Notes: generated by a model from the letters alone, not told the origin. DNA of 64,000 nt from Micromonospora orduensis (GCF_006228125.1 NZ_VDFY01000135.1:24594-88593), one strand, 5' to 3'; counted from the first letter of the stretch, positions 22,854 to 32,744 are shown. Translations and numbers: made by a program.

Positions 22854-23217
22854 CGGTGGACACCAGTTCGTCTCGGGCCGCCCGGTCCGCGTCGATCTGA
22901 GCGCGGAGCAGGGCGAAGTCTTCGGCCAGGGTGCGGGTCTCTTCTTCCAGGGCGCTGACCTCCCAGCTGAGGTGCACGCACACCAGCAGCAGGAAGACGA
23001 TGCCCAGGAAGAGCACCAGGCTGACACCGGAGGCGACGCCGAGGAGTTCGGCGACGTTGTCGAGCAGCCGGGGGAACAGGGACAGCGGAATCACGATGAT
23101 CAGCACGGCGAGCCAGAGCATGCCGTACTTCTCCCGCAGCTGACGGCGGCGCAGCAGCTCGACGATGGTGCCGAGCAGCAGCAGGCCGGTCAGGCCGGTG
23201 ACGAGGGTGAGCTTCAT
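22846..23217 (-). CDS. DUF2304 family small membrane protein
   Basis: A 123-residue protein with three predicted membrane helices (about 5-20, 35-55 and 66-90) and a charged, probably coiled C-terminal tail (LEEETRTLAEDFALLRAQID). This is the layout of DUF2304 proteins, which are commonly encoded beside DPM1-like glycosyltransferases and may help tether them. The ATG has a GGAAGG ribosome site and overlaps the rfbD stop by four bases. Confidence 0.85.
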   Translation of the reverse strand: MKLTLVTGLTGLLLLGTIVELLRRRQLREKYGMLWLAVLIIVIPLSLFPRLLDNVAELLGVASGVSLVLFLGIVFLLLVCVHLSWEVSALEEETRTLAEDFALLRAQIDADRAARDELVSTDG

Positions 23218-24101
23218 GCGACCTTCCACGGGGCGGGTGGAGCGGGGGAGTGGAACGCGTCAACCAGGGTGGAGTGCCAATCCGGAAACGGCGGCAGACC
23301 CGCGACCGCCCAGCGGCTGTGCCCTAGCACACTGTACGCCGGACGGGGGGCGGGACGAGGATACCGGTCGCTGGTGGTGGGTCGGATCCGGTCCGGGTCG
23401 AGACCGGCCAGTGTGAACGCGGCGCGGGCCAGCCCGTACCACGTGGTCTGGCCGGCGCAGGTGCCGTGGTAGACGCCGGGCGCCGCCCGACCGTCCAGAG
23501 CGGCGTCGGCGAGCGCGACCAGCCGCTCGGCGAGACGGTACGACCAGGTGGGCTGCCCGTGCTGGTCGTCGACCACGTCGAGGTGCTCGCGCTGCTCGGC
23601 GAGCCGCAGCATGGTGGCCACGAAGTTCGGGCCGTGCGCGCCGTACAGCCAGGCGGTGCGGACCACGTACCCGGTGTCCGGCAGCAGGCGGGCGACGGCC
23701 TGCTCGCCGACCAGCTTGCCGCGCCCGTACGCGTTGACCGGCGCGGTGGGCGCGTCCTCCGGGTAGGGGGAGTCGGCGTCGCCGGCGAGGACGTAGTCGG
23801 TGGAGACCTGGATCAGCCGGGTGCCGCCGGTGGCGCACGCCGCCGCGAGGTTCGCCACGCCGTGGCCGTTGACGGCGGTGGCCGCCGCCTCGTCGACTTC
23901 GGCGCCGTCGACATTGGTCCACGCGGCGGCGTTGATCACGACGTCGTGGCCGGCGACAGCGGCGCGGACCGCGGTGGGGTCGGTGACGTCCAGGTCGGCA
24001 CGGGCGGCGGCGGTGACCTTCAGGTCGGGTCGGGTCTCCAGGACGGTGACCAGGTCCCGGCCGAGCATCCCCCCGGCGCCGGTGACGAGTAGTCGGGTCA
24101 T
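23214..24101 (-). CDS. rfbD: dTDP-4-dehydrorhamnose reductase
   Basis: A 295-residue extended SDR enzyme that performs the last step of dTDP-L-rhamnose synthesis, NAD(P)H reduction of dTDP-4-keto-L-rhamnose. The nucleotide-binding motif is LLVTGAGGMLG, the catalytic Tyr/Lys pair is in YGRGK, and VSTDYVLAGD and GPNFVATMLRL are family-typical. It overlaps rfbB by four bases (ATGA) and the DUF2304 gene by four bases, so the operon is tightly coupled. Confidence 0.94.
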   Translation of the reverse strand: MTRLLVTGAGGMLGRDLVTVLETRPDLKVTAAARADLDVTDPTAVRAAVAGHDVVINAAAWTNVDGAEVDEAAATAVNGHGVANLAAACATGGTRLIQVSTDYVLAGDADSPYPEDAPTAPVNAYGRGKLVGEQAVARLLPDTGYVVRTAWLYGAHGPNFVATMLRLAEQREHLDVVDDQHGQPTWSYRLAERLVALADAALDGRAAPGVYHGTCAGQTTWYGLARAAFTLAGLDPDRIRPTTSDRYPRPAPRPAYSVLGHSRWAVAGLPPFPDWHSTLVDAFHSPAPPAPWKVA

Positions 24102-25099
24102 GCGGTGGGGGCCGACTTCAGCGGCTCCCACCAGGCCCGGTTCTCCTGGTACCAGCGCACGGTGTCGGCGAGGCCGTCGTCGAGGGTGACGCTGGGCTGG
24201 TAGCCCAGCTCCTCGCTGATCTTGGTGATGTCGAGGGAGTACCGGCGGTCGTGGCCCTTGCGGTCGGCGACGGGCACGACGCGGTCCCAGTCGGCGCCGC
24301 AGGCCTCCAGGAGCCGGCCGGTGAGCTCCTTGTTGGTCAACTCGGTGCCGCCGCCGATGTTGTAGACCTCGCCGGCGCGGCCCTTCTGCTGGACCAGGGC
24401 GATGCCCCGGCAGTGGTCGTGCACGTGCAGCCAGTCGCGGATGTTGCCGCCGTCGCCGTAGAGCGGAACCGTCCCGCCGTCGAGCAGGTTGGTCACGAAC
24501 AGCGGGATGACCTTCTCCGGGAACTGGTATGGCCCGTAGTTGTTGGAGCAGCGGGTGACGACCACGTCCATGCCGTGGGTGCGGTGGTAGGACAGGGCGA
24601 GCAGGTCGGAGCCGGCCTTGGACGCCGAGTACGGCGAGTTCGGGGCCAGCGGCCAGGTCTCGGTCCAGGAACCCTCGTCGATGGAGCCGTACACCTCGTC
24701 GGTGGAGACGTGCACGAACCGGCCGGTGCGGTGCCGCAGCGCGGCGTCGAGCAGGGTCTGGGTGCCCAGCACGTTCGTGGTGACGAACGGCGCGGCGCCG
24801 GCGATCGAACGGTCGACGTGCGACTCGGCGGCGAAGTGCACGATCACGTCGTGGTCGGCGACGACCTCGTCCACCACGACCGGGTCGCAGATGTCGCCCT
24901 GCACGAACCGCAGACGGGGGTCGTCGCGGACGGGGTCGAGGTTGGCCCGGTTGCCCGAGTAGGTCAACTTGTCGAGCACGGTCACGACCGCCGGTTCGAG
25001 CGGGGGCACGCCGTCAGCGCTGCCCAGGGGCTTGCCCAGCAGCAGTCGAACGTACTCCGACCCGATGAATCCGGCTCCGCCGGTGACGAGGATCCTCAC
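24098..25099 (-). CDS. rfbB: dTDP-glucose 4,6-dehydratase
   Basis: A 333-residue NAD-dependent extended SDR that makes dTDP-4-keto-6-deoxyglucose from dTDP-glucose, the second step of the rhamnose pathway. ILVTGGAGFIGS binds NAD, STDEVYGS carries the Thr-Asp-Glu triad, and YSASK holds the catalytic Tyr and Lys. The start is GTG 25099, which has a TACACT -10 box nine bases upstream (25109-25114, minus strand), so the operon mRNA probably starts at or next to the start codon. It is first in the minus-strand operon. Confidence 0.95.
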   Translation of the reverse strand: MRILVTGGAGFIGSEYVRLLLGKPLGSADGVPPLEPAVVTVLDKLTYSGNRANLDPVRDDPRLRFVQGDICDPVVVDEVVADHDVIVHFAAESHVDRSIAGAAPFVTTNVLGTQTLLDAALRHRTGRFVHVSTDEVYGSIDEGSWTETWPLAPNSPYSASKAGSDLLALSYHRTHGMDVVVTRCSNNYGPYQFPEKVIPLFVTNLLDGGTVPLYGDGGNIRDWLHVHDHCRGIALVQQKGRAGEVYNIGGGTELTNKELTGRLLEACGADWDRVVPVADRKGHDRRYSLDITKISEELGYQPSVTLDDGLADTVRWYQENRAWWEPLKSAPTA

Positions 25100-25186
25100 G
25101 GGTCCGAAAGTGTACGCGACGTTAGGCGCGGGGCGTGGGACGCGACCCCCACGCACGTTTCGTAGCCATGCCGGTAGGCTTCGCCG
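25100..25186. promoter_or_regulatory. Divergent rfbB/rfbA promoter region
   Basis: The 87 bases between the two GTG starts hold opposed -10 boxes: TACACT for rfbB (25109-25114, minus) and TAGGCT for rfbA (25175-25180, plus). Both lie 6-9 bases from the starts, so the two halves of the rhamnose pathway share one short control region. Confidence 0.55.
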
Positions 25187-26077
25187 GTGCGTGGAATCCT
25201 ACTTGCCGGCGGTACCGGATCCCGGCTGTGGCCGATCACCCGGGCGGTGTCGAAGCAGCTGATGCCGGTCTTCGACAAGCCGATGATCTACTATCCGCTC
25301 TCCACCCTGGTGATGTCCGGGGTTTCGGAGATCCTGGTGATCACGACCCCGGAGGACCAGGACCAGTTCCGGCGGCTGCTCGGCGACGGCAGCCAGTTCG
25401 GGCTGCGGCTGGAGTACGTGAGCCAGGAGCGCCCCGAGGGCATCGCGCAGGCGTTCATCCTCGGCGCGGACTTCATCGGCGACGAGTCGGTGGCGCTGAT
25501 CCTCGGCGACAACATCTTCCACGGCGTGGGTCTGGGTCGGCAGCTCGCCGACCACGGCGACCCCGTCGGCGGCCGGGTCTTCGCCTACCAGGTCGCCAAC
25601 CCGCAGGAGTACGGCGTGGTCGACTTCGACGCCGACGGTCGGGTGCTCTCGATCGAGGAGAAGCCGGCCCGGCCGAAGTCCCGTTACGCGGTGCCGGGGC
25701 TGTACTTCTACGACAACCGGGTGGTCGACATCGCCGGCAAGCTCACCCCGAGCGCGCGCGGCGAGCTGGAGATCACGGCGGTCAACGAGGCGTACCGGGA
25801 GACCGGGGAGCTGTCGGTGACCGTGCTCGACCGGGGCACCGCCTGGCTGGACACCGGCACGTTCACCTCGATGATGCAGGCCGCCGAGTTCGTCCGGGTG
25901 GTCGAGGAGCGGCAGGGTCTCAAGATCGGCTGTGTCGAGGAGGTGGCCTGGCGGGCCGGCCTGATCGACGACGACCAGCTGCGCGCGCTGGCCGCCCCGC
26001 TGACCAAGAGCGGCTACGGCGACTACCTGCTCGGTCTGCTGGCCGAGCGCGACGGCAACCCCGGGGCGTCCTGGTGA
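25187..26077 (+). CDS. rfbA: Glucose-1-phosphate thymidylyltransferase
   Basis: A 296-residue nucleotidyltransferase that makes dTDP-glucose from dTTP and glucose-1-phosphate, the first step of the rhamnose pathway. The signature [20 protein letters not shown] is complete, with [20 protein letters not shown] and the sugar-binding IEEKP. GTG 25187 is six bases after the -10 box TAGGCT, so a leaderless transcript is expected. It overlaps rfbC by four bases. Confidence 0.96.
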   Translation: MRGILLAGGTGSRLWPITRAVSKQLMPVFDKPMIYYPLSTLVMSGVSEILVITTPEDQDQFRRLLGDGSQFGLRLEYVSQERPEGIAQAFILGADFIGDESVALILGDNIFHGVGLGRQLADHGDPVGGRVFAYQVANPQEYGVVDFDADGRVLSIEEKPARPKSRYAVPGLYFYDNRVVDIAGKLTPSARGELEITAVNEAYRETGELSVTVLDRGTAWLDTGTFTSMMQAAEFVRVVEERQGLKIGCVEEVAWRAGLIDDDQLRALAAPLTKSGYGDYLLGLLAERDGNPGASW

Positions 26078-26697
26078 AGATCCGGCAGTTGAGCATCGAG
26101 GGCGCCTGGGAGATCGCCCCCCAGCAGCACGGCGACCCGCGCGGCATGTTCATGGAGTGGTACCGCTTCGACCGGCTCGCCGAGGCGGTGGGGCATCCGC
26201 TGCGCCTCGCCCAGGCCAACATGTCGGTCTCCGCGCGCGGCGTGGTGCGGGGCGTCCACTTCGCCGACGTGCCCCCCGGGCAGGCCAAGTACGTCACCTG
26301 CGTACGGGGCGCGGTGCTCGACGTGATCGTGGACCTGCGGGTGGGCTCCCCGACGTTCGGCCGGTGGGAGGGTGTCCGGCTCGACGACACCGACCGTCGG
26401 GCGGTCTACCTCAGCGAGGGTCTGGGGCACGGCTTCTGCGCCCTGACCGACGACGCGACGCTGAGCTACCTCTGCTCGGCCACGTACAACCCGACGGGTG
26501 AGCACGCGGTGCACCCGCTGGACGAGGAGCTGGGCATCGAGTGGCCCGCCGAGGTCCCGCTGCTGTCCGCGCGCGACGAGGCGGCGCCGACCCTCGCCCA
26601 GGCCCGCGAGCGGGGCCTGCTGCCGGAGTACGACGCCTGCCGGCGGTTCGTGGCGAGCATCGGACCGGACGGAATGTCGCACTCAGCCGGTATGTGA
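26074..26697 (+). CDS. rfbC: dTDP-4-dehydrorhamnose 3,5-epimerase
   Basis: A 207-residue cupin-fold epimerase acting at the third step of the dTDP-L-rhamnose pathway. [11 protein letters not shown] provides the conserved RGxxRG and the base His, [16 protein letters not shown] is the core barrel strand with the partner Asp, and [13 protein letters not shown] carries the catalytic-side Tyr. The GTG start overlaps the rfbA stop (GTGA). With rfbA, rfbB and rfbD it makes the pathway complete in this window. Confidence 0.94.
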   Translation: MKIRQLSIEGAWEIAPQQHGDPRGMFMEWYRFDRLAEAVGHPLRLAQANMSVSARGVVRGVHFADVPPGQAKYVTCVRGAVLDVIVDLRVGSPTFGRWEGVRLDDTDRRAVYLSEGLGHGFCALTDDATLSYLCSATYNPTGEHAVHPLDEELGIEWPAEVPLLSARDEAAPTLAQARERGLLPEYDACRRFVASIGPDGMSHSAGM

Positions 26698-26765
26698 CCA
26701 CCCCCGAGGCGCGACCTGTGGTGTGACAGTGACGAACCGGGCCTCCGGGCGGCTAATGTCACACC

Positions 26766-28124
26766 ATGGAGCGGCGAATCTTCGGCCTCGAGACCGAGTA
26801 CGGCGTCACCTGCACCTATCGCGGGCAGCGGCGGCTGTCCCCGGACGAGGTCGCGCGGTATCTGTTCCGTCGCGTGGTCTCCTGGGGCCGGTCGAGCAAC
26901 GTCTTCCTGCGCAATGGGGCCCGGCTCTACCTGGACGTCGGGTCGCATCCGGAGTACGCCACACCGGAGTGCGACTCGGTGACCGACCTGGTCGCCCACG
27001 ACCGGGCCGGCGAACGGATCCTGGAGGGTCTGCTCGTCGACGCGGAGAAGCGGCTGCACGACGAGGGCATCGCGGGTGAGATCTACCTGTTCAAGAACAA
27101 CACCGACTCGGCCGGCAACTCGTACGGCTGCCACGAGAACTACCTGGTCTCCCGGCACGGCGAGTTCGGCCGGCTCGCCGACGTGCTCATCCCGTTCCTG
27201 GTCACCCGCCAGTTGATCTGTGGGGCCGGCAAGGTCCTGCAGACCCCGCGCGGCGCGGTCTACTGCCTGTCGCAGCGGGCCGAGCACATCTGGGAGGGCG
27301 TCTCCTCGGCGACCACCCGCAGCCGCCCGATCATCAACACCCGCGACGAGCCGCACGCCGACGCCGAGCGCTACCGGCGCCTGCACGTGATCGTGGGCGA
27401 CTCCAACATGAACGAGGTCACCACGCTGCTCAAGGTCGGCACCGCCGACATCGTGCTGCGGATGATCGAGGCCGGGGTCGTCATGCGCGACCTGTCGCTG
27501 GAGAACCCGATCCGGGCCATCCGGGAGGTGTCGCACGACATCACCGGCCGGCGCAAGGTGCGCCTTGCCTCCGGCAAGGAGGTCAGCGCGCTGGACATCC
27601 AGCAGGAATACCTGGCCAAGGCCACCGAGTTCGTCGAGCGCCGCGGCGGCGACCAGGCCGCCAAGCGGGTCGTCGAGCTGTGGGGCCGGGTGCTGCACGC
27701 GGTGGAGACCGGTGACCTGGAGCCCGTCTCGCGCGAGATCGACTGGGTCAGCAAGCTGCGGCTGATCGAGCGGTACCAGCGCAAGCACGACCTGCCGCTG
27801 TCGCACCCCCGGGTGGCGCAGATGGACCTGGCGTACCACGACGTGCGCCGTGGCCGTGGCCTCTACGGGCTGCTGGAGCGCCGCGGCGAGGTGGACCGGG
27901 TGGCCACCGACCCGGAGATCTTCGAGGCCAAGGAGACCCCGCCGCAGACCACGCGGGCGCGGCTGCGGGGCGAGTTCATCAGGCACGCCCAGGAGAAGCG
28001 GCGGGACTTCACCGTCGACTGGGTGCACCTGAAGCTCAACGACCAGGCGCAGCGCACCGTTCTCTGCAAGGACCCGTTCCGGGCGTACGACGAGCGCGTG
28101 GAGCGGTTGATCGCCAGCATGTGA
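26766..28124 (+). CDS. pafA: Pup ligase PafA
   Basis: A 452-residue ligase that phosphorylates the C-terminal Glu of Pup with ATP and joins it to a substrate lysine. It shares the glutamine-synthetase-like core with Dop: FGLETEYGV at the N-terminus, catalytic Asp57 in [16 protein letters not shown], and [17 protein letters not shown]. It lacks the Dop loop and is 53 residues shorter. The C-terminal domain ends [18 protein letters not shown] 26766 is six bases after TAATGT (26754-26759), so the mRNA is probably leaderless. It stands alone rather than in an operon with pafB and pafC. Confidence 0.97.
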   Translation: MERRIFGLETEYGVTCTYRGQRRLSPDEVARYLFRRVVSWGRSSNVFLRNGARLYLDVGSHPEYATPECDSVTDLVAHDRAGERILEGLLVDAEKRLHDEGIAGEIYLFKNNTDSAGNSYGCHENYLVSRHGEFGRLADVLIPFLVTRQLICGAGKVLQTPRGAVYCLSQRAEHIWEGVSSATTRSRPIINTRDEPHADAERYRRLHVIVGDSNMNEVTTLLKVGTADIVLRMIEAGVVMRDLSLENPIRAIREVSHDITGRRKVRLASGKEVSALDIQQEYLAKATEFVERRGGDQAAKRVVELWGRVLHAVETGDLEPVSREIDWVSKLRLIERYQRKHDLPLSHPRVAQMDLAYHDVRRGRGLYGLLERRGEVDRVATDPEIFEAKETPPQTTRARLRGEFIRHAQEKRRDFTVDWVHLKLNDQAQRTVLCKDPFRAYDERVERLIASM

Positions 28125-28193
28125 GGGGTGGTGGCCGGCCCTGGCGGTGGTGTCCGTCGCCGGGGTCGGCCGGCCCGGTAGTCTGGGCGCGCC

Positions 28194-28388
28194 ATGACGA
28201 CTTCTGGACCTTCCGACCGCCCCGGGGGCGGCACCGAGCGGCAGAACTGGGTCGAACGTCGGCGGGAGAAGATCCGCGCCGAGATCGAACGGAACCGCCG
28301 CGGCGAGTACACCGTGCCGACCTGGGTGCTGGCCCTGGCGCTGGTCCTCATCGTCGGCGGCTGGCTGGCCCTGATCTTCCTCGCCTGA
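28194..28388 (+). CDS. Small single-span membrane protein
   Basis: A 64-residue protein with a basic, hydrophilic N-terminal half (VERRREKIRAEIERNRRGEY) and one C-terminal membrane helix from about 43 to 62, so it is probably tail-anchored. A TAGTCT box lies nine bases before ATG 28194. I do not recognise a family. It follows pafA by 69 bases, and its own promoter box argues for separate expression. Confidence 0.7.
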   Translation: MTTSGPSDRPGGGTERQNWVERRREKIRAEIERNRRGEYTVPTWVLALALVLIVGGWLALIFLA

Positions 28389-28410
28389 GCACCGGTGGCC
28401 GGCGGGCCGG

Positions 28411-29496
28411 TCAGGGGAGCCGGGTGACGGCGTGCCGGCCGGCCGCGGCGGCGGCCAGGAAGTAGGAGTGGTCGGCGTCGAGGCCACGGCCCATCGTGGA
28501 CAGCGGCACGACGCTGGCCCGCAGCGCCGCGTCGAGACCCGCCGTGGGCACCCGGACGATCCGGTGCCGGGCAGCCAGGGGCGCCAGCGCGGCGTCGACC
28601 TCGGCGGCGAGGGCCGGCTCCAGGTCGTCCGGCACCACCAGCTCCGCCGGGGCGAGCGCGACCCGGCCGTACGCGGTGAGGCTGTGGTGTGACACGCCCC
28701 GGTGCCGGGGGCGGGGGTCGGCGGCGGAGATCCGCAGCGAGCCGACCGGTCGGCCGCCCAGCGTGGCGCTCGCGTTTACCGCCTCGCCGACGGCGACCCC
28801 GGAGAAGCCCCACCGGGTGCCGGTGCCCAGGTTGCCGGGCCCCTGCGCGACCACGGCCAGGTCGGCGTCGAGCACGTGCCTGGCGGCGAGCAGGCCGCCG
28901 TGCAGCGTGGTGGCCTCCAGGTCGCCGCCGAACGCCTGCCCCACGGTGATCGTGCCGGCCAGGTCGGCGCGCAGACCGGCGAGGGTGCGGGAGAACCAGG
29001 CCGGCAGCGCCCCACCGTCGGTGAGCAGGTACGCCACCCGGGCGCGCGGAGCGTCGGCGCGGATGCCGGCCAGGATCGCGGGCAGGGCCGAGTGCAGGTC
29101 GGCGGTCACCACCGGCATGCCGTCCAGGTCGTCGGCGTCGGCGAGGACGGCGCGGTGCGGGGAGGCCTCCTCGTCGACGCCGAGCAGGATCGGTTGCAGC
29201 GGCGTGTAGCGGGCCTTGACGAGGTGCCCGGCGTCGCGGGTGTCACCGGCGTCCGGCGGGTCCGGCGGCAACCGGTCCGGCAGGGCCACGACCAGGGCGT
29301 ACCCGCCGGTGCCGAGCCCCATCAGCAGCGCGCCGGCGTTGAGCAGCACCCGGTCGCCGGGCTCGGGGGTGCCGACCAGTTCCGGGTACGCCAGCGCCCG
29401 CATCCGCGTGCCGTCGGGCAGGTCGACGTCCAGCTCCACCGCCCCGGTCCACTGCCGTCGCAGCGTCGCCACCGTCCCCGTACGCCATCGCACCAT
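28411..29496 (-). CDS. DUF3866 family protein
   Basis: A 361-residue soluble protein of the actinobacterial DUF3866 family. The N-terminal part has a small beta domain (LDVDLPDGTRMRALAYPELVG) and a glycine-rich LLMGLGTGGYALVVA. Later GLLAARHVLDADLAVVAQGPGNLGTGTRWGFSG and HRGVSHHSLTAYGRVA are strongly patterned, suggesting a ligand site, but no activity is known. ATG 29496 is preferred to a codon at 29505 because TAGCGT (29504-29509, minus) lies seven bases upstream and would overlap the longer start. It ends 23 bases from the small membrane gene, convergently. Confidence 0.85.
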   Translation of the reverse strand: MVRWRTGTVATLRRQWTGAVELDVDLPDGTRMRALAYPELVGTPEPGDRVLLNAGALLMGLGTGGYALVVALPDRLPPDPPDAGDTRDAGHLVKARYTPLQPILLGVDEEASPHRAVLADADDLDGMPVVTADLHSALPAILAGIRADAPRARVAYLLTDGGALPAWFSRTLAGLRADLAGTITVGQAFGGDLEATTLHGGLLAARHVLDADLAVVAQGPGNLGTGTRWGFSGVAVGEAVNASATLGGRPVGSLRISAADPRPRHRGVSHHSLTAYGRVALAPAELVVPDDLEPALAAEVDAALAPLAARHRIVRVPTAGLDAALRASVVPLSTMGRGLDADHSYFLAAAAAGRHAVTRLP

Positions 29497-29556
29497 GACG
29501 GGCACGCTAGCCGCGCGTGCCGGGCGGGTCGCGCCCGGGTGCGGCGCCGGGGTGGT

Positions 29557-30564
29557 TCAGCTCGGCGCGGGGTCGCCGCCGGCGTCCGGGCTCGGCCGGG
29601 CCTGGGTGTCCCGGGCACGGCCGGTCGCGCCGGGCAGCGAACGGGTCGGATCGAGGAAGACGAAGCGGATCTCCGGGTACCGGTCGGTGAGCCGCCGTTC
29701 GGCCTCGTCGGCGGTCGCCTCGATCTGCGCGCCGGTGGCCTCGTCCCGGAAGTCGACCTTGGCGGCGACCAGGATGTCGTCCGGGCCGAGCTGCATGGTC
29801 AGCAGCGTGTCGATGCGTTCGACCTCGGGCAGCCCGGCCAGCTCCCGCTCGATCTCCCGACGCAGCCGGTCCGGGACCGCCCGGCCGACCAGCAGCGACA
29901 GGTTGTTGCTGGCGAGGATCCCGGCGACGGTCAGCAGCAGCAGACCGATGAGGATCGACGCGACGCCGTCCCACACCTCGTCGCCTGTGGCGTGCGACAG
30001 GCCGACTCCGAGACCGGCCAGCAGCAGGCCGATCAGGGCCGCGCTGTCCTCCAGGAAGACCGCCTTGACTGTGGTGTCGGCGGTCAGCCGCAGGAACCGC
30101 CGCGGGGTCGTCTCCCAGCGTCGGGACTCGCGGCGGACCTGGCGTACGGCGCGGGCCAGCGAGATCGACTCGATGACGAACGACACCGCCAGCACGACGT
30201 ACGAGATGAGGTAGTCGCCGCTGTGCTCGTGCACCAGGATCGTGGTGACGCCGTGGGTGACGGCGAAACCGGCGCCGGCGACGAACGTGAACATGGCGGC
30301 GAAGAACGCCCAGACGTAGCTCTCCTTGCCGTACCCGAAGGGGTGCCGCTGGTCGGCCGGTCGGGCGCCGCGGCGCAGCGCCTGGAACAGCAGCACCTCG
30401 GTGGTGGTGTCGGCGACCGAGTGCGCCGCCTCGGAGAGCATCGCGGCCGACCCGGAGATGAGCCCGGCGACCAGTTTGGCCACCGCGATGGCGAGGTTGG
30501 CGGCGCCGGCGACGACGACGGTCCCGACGCTCTCGCTCTCCGGTCTGGCCCCCGCCTGCGACAT
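29557..30564 (-). CDS. Cation diffusion facilitator family exporter
   Basis: A 335-residue metal/proton antiporter of the CDF family, probably exporting Zn2+, Fe2+, Co2+ or Mn2+. Six membrane helices fill about residues 12-220. The transport-site residues are in AAMLSEAAHSVADTTTE (His/Asp of helix II) and in the helix V stretch with HATGDEVWDGVASI. The C-terminal cytosolic domain runs to RYPEIRFVFLDP. ATG 30564 is seven bases from TAGGGT (30572-30577, minus), so it is likely leaderless. The metal cannot be told from sequence. Confidence 0.9.
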   Translation of the reverse strand: MSQAGARPESESVGTVVVAGAANLAIAVAKLVAGLISGSAAMLSEAAHSVADTTTEVLLFQALRRGARPADQRHPFGYGKESYVWAFFAAMFTFVAGAGFAVTHGVTTILVHEHSGDYLISYVVLAVSFVIESISLARAVRQVRRESRRWETTPRRFLRLTADTTVKAVFLEDSAALIGLLLAGLGVGLSHATGDEVWDGVASILIGLLLLTVAGILASNNLSLLVGRAVPDRLRREIERELAGLPEVERIDTLLTMQLGPDDILVAAKVDFRDEATGAQIEATADEAERRLTDRYPEIRFVFLDPTRSLPGATGRARDTQARPSPDAGGDPAPS

Positions 30565-30693
30565 GAGGATCACCCTATGACCGGTGGGGGCGGCGCGCTC
30601 GGCTAGTGGTTCGCGACACCACCGATCCGAACAAGTGTGCGGCGCGCCCGCGTGGGTGCACGTCACGGGCGCATCGGCTGCTAGCGTCTACCC

Positions 30694-31692
30694 GTGTCGC
30701 GGACCCGCACCGAACGCCTGGTCAACCTGGTGATCTGCCTGCTGTCCACGCGACGGTTCCTGACCGCCGCGCAGATCGCCGCGACCGTGCCCGGTTACGA
30801 GCACGATCCGGACGACGCGCGTGATCACGAGGCGTTCCAGCGCAAGTTCGAACGGGACAAGGCCGAGCTGCGTGAGCTGGGTGTGCCGTTGGAGACCGGG
30901 ACGGCAAGCGTCTTCGACGCCGAGCCCGGCTACCGGATCGCCCACCGGGAGTACGCGCTGCCCGACATCCCCCTGGAACCGGACGAGGCCGCCGCCGTGG
31001 GCATCGCCGCCCGGCTGTGGCAGCACGCCGGGCTGGCCGCCGCCGCGTCGTCCGGGCTGGCCAAGCTGCGCGCCGCCGGGGTGGACGTGGACCCGCAGGC
31101 CACCCTCGGCCTGGAGCCGATGGTCACCGTCGACCCGGCGTTCGCGCCGCTGACCGCCGCCGCCAGGGACCGCCGCGAGGTGGGTTTCGACTACCGGGTG
31201 CCGGACCGCGACGCGCCCAGCCGCCGCCGGCTCCAGCCGTGGGGCGTGGTCTGCTGGCGCGGCCGGTGGTACGTGGTGGGTCACGACCTGGACCGGGCGG
31301 CGACCCGCTGCTTCCGGCTGTCCCGCGTGGTTGGCGCGGTGCGGGTGACCGGCGCGCCCGGCGCGTACCAGCCGCCGGCCAACGAAGACCTGATCAGCCA
31401 CGTGGCCCGCTGGTCGGGGCCGGTGGAGCGCACCGGCCGGGCCACCGTGCTGGCCGCGCCGGGCCGGGCCGCCGGGCTGCGCCGCTGGGCGGTCGAGGTG
31501 ACCGCCGGGCCGGACGGCGACCGGCTGGTCCTGCCGTACGCCGACCCGGACTCGCTGGCCGGCCATCTGGTGGGGTACGGCCCGGACGTGCGGGTGCTCG
31601 ACCCGCCGGAGGTCCGCGAGGCGGTCATCCAGCGACTCAAGGAGATCGCCGTGCGCCACGACGAGCTGGCCGGCACCGGGGGTGCCCGGTGA
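30694..31692 (+). CDS. pafB: WYL-domain transcription regulator PafB
   Basis: A 332-residue subunit of the PafBC activator, which in mycobacteria drives the RecA-independent DNA-damage response. An N-terminal winged helix (about 1-85, RTERLVNLVICLLSTRRFLT) is followed by a WYL domain holding VGFDYRVP and WGVVCWRGRWYVVGHD, then a C-terminal WCX part. GTG 30694 lies six bases after TAGCGT (30682-30687), implying a leaderless mRNA. It overlaps pafC by four bases, so equal amounts of the two subunits are expected. Confidence 0.94.
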   Translation: MSRTRTERLVNLVICLLSTRRFLTAAQIAATVPGYEHDPDDARDHEAFQRKFERDKAELRELGVPLETGTASVFDAEPGYRIAHREYALPDIPLEPDEAAAVGIAARLWQHAGLAAAASSGLAKLRAAGVDVDPQATLGLEPMVTVDPAFAPLTAAARDRREVGFDYRVPDRDAPSRRRLQPWGVVCWRGRWYVVGHDLDRAATRCFRLSRVVGAVRVTGAPGAYQPPANEDLISHVARWSGPVERTGRATVLAAPGRAAGLRRWAVEVTAGPDGDRLVLPYADPDSLAGHLVGYGPDVRVLDPPEVREAVIQRLKEIAVRHDELAGTGGAR

Positions 31693-32744
31693 CCCGCCCC
31701 GCCGCCCGGGGCGGCTCCCGCGCGTCCGCCGACCGGCTGGCCCGACTGCTCAACCTGGTGCCCTACCTGCTGGCCCGGCCCGGCATCGAGATCGCCGAGG
31801 CAGCCGGTGACCTGGGCGTCACCGAGCGGCAGCTCCGGGAGGATCTGGAGCTGCTCTGGGTGTGCGGTCTGCCCGGGTACGGCCCCGGTGACCTGATCGA
31901 CATGGCGTTCGACGGTGACCGGGTGACGATCACCTACGACGCCGGCATCGACCGGCCACTGCGGCTCACCCCCGACGAGGCCCTCGCGCTCGTGGTGGCG
32001 CTGCGGATGCTCGCCGAGACCCCCGGGGTGGCCAACCGGGACGCCGTCGAACGCGCCCTGGCGAAGATCGAGGACGCGGGCGACCTGGTGGGCGCACCGG
32101 TGGCGGTGCGGCTGCCCGGGGACACCCGGCGGGTGGAGGCGCTGCGCGCCGCCGTCGAGGGCGGCAGGGCTCTGCGGATCACCTACTACACGGCGGCCCG
32201 GGACGAGACCACCGAGCGCGTCATCGACCCGCTGCGGGTGCTGATGGTCGGCGGTCGGGCGTACGTCGAGGCGTGGTGCCGCCGCGCGGAGGCGGTCCGG
32301 CTGTTCCGCGCCGACCGCATCGACGCCATCACCGAGTTGGACGAGCCGGCTACCGTTCCGCCGCAGGCCGTGCCGCACGACCGCACCGAGGGCGTCTTCC
32401 GTCCCTCTCCGGATCTGCCGCTGATCACCCTGCGGATCGGCCGGGGTGAGCGGTGGATAACCGAGTACTACCCGTGCGAGCGGGTGGAGGCCGGCGACGG
32501 CGACCAGTGGCTCGTCTCGCTGCGGGTGACCGACCTGGGGTGGGCGCGTCGGTTCGTGCTCGGCCTCGGCCCGGAGGTCACCGTGGTCTCCCCGCCCGAG
32601 CTGGCCGAGCAGGTCCGGGCCACGGCGGCCGCCGCGCTCGACGCGTACGCCGTGCCGGCGCCCCCGGCCGTGCCCCGGCGGCCCGAGGCCGACGCGGACA
32701 ACGCGCCGTCGGGTGACCGGGCGGTGGCCGGCCGCACCCAGTAG
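31689..32744 (+). CDS. pafC: WYL-domain transcription regulator PafC
   Basis: A 351-residue partner of PafB. It has an N-terminal helix-turn-helix (ADRLARLLNLVPYLLARPG, IAEAAGDLGVTERQLRED), a WYL domain with LRITYYTAARDETTERVIDP and AYVEAWCRRAEAVRLFRADRI, and a C-terminal WCX extension. The GTG start overlaps the pafB stop. Its TAG stop is part of the TAGGCT box serving the next gene. In other actinobacteria PafBC binds a single-stranded DNA-like signal and raises expression of repair genes. Confidence 0.94.
   Translation: MTRPAARGGSRASADRLARLLNLVPYLLARPGIEIAEAAGDLGVTERQLREDLELLWVCGLPGYGPGDLIDMAFDGDRVTITYDAGIDRPLRLTPDEALALVVALRMLAETPGVANRDAVERALAKIEDAGDLVGAPVAVRLPGDTRRVEALRAAVEGGRALRITYYTAARDETTERVIDPLRVLMVGGRAYVEAWCRRAEAVRLFRADRIDAITELDEPATVPPQAVPHDRTEGVFRPSPDLPLITLRIGRGERWITEYYPCERVEAGDGDQWLVSLRVTDLGWARRFVLGLGPEVTVVSPPELAEQVRATAAAALDAYAVPAPPAVPRRPEADADNAPSGDRAVAGRTQ

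Noticed and set aside
26466..28487. A 673-codon minus-strand open frame over pafA
   Set aside because: pafA is certain on the other strand with all catalytic motifs; the antisense product has no recognisable domain.
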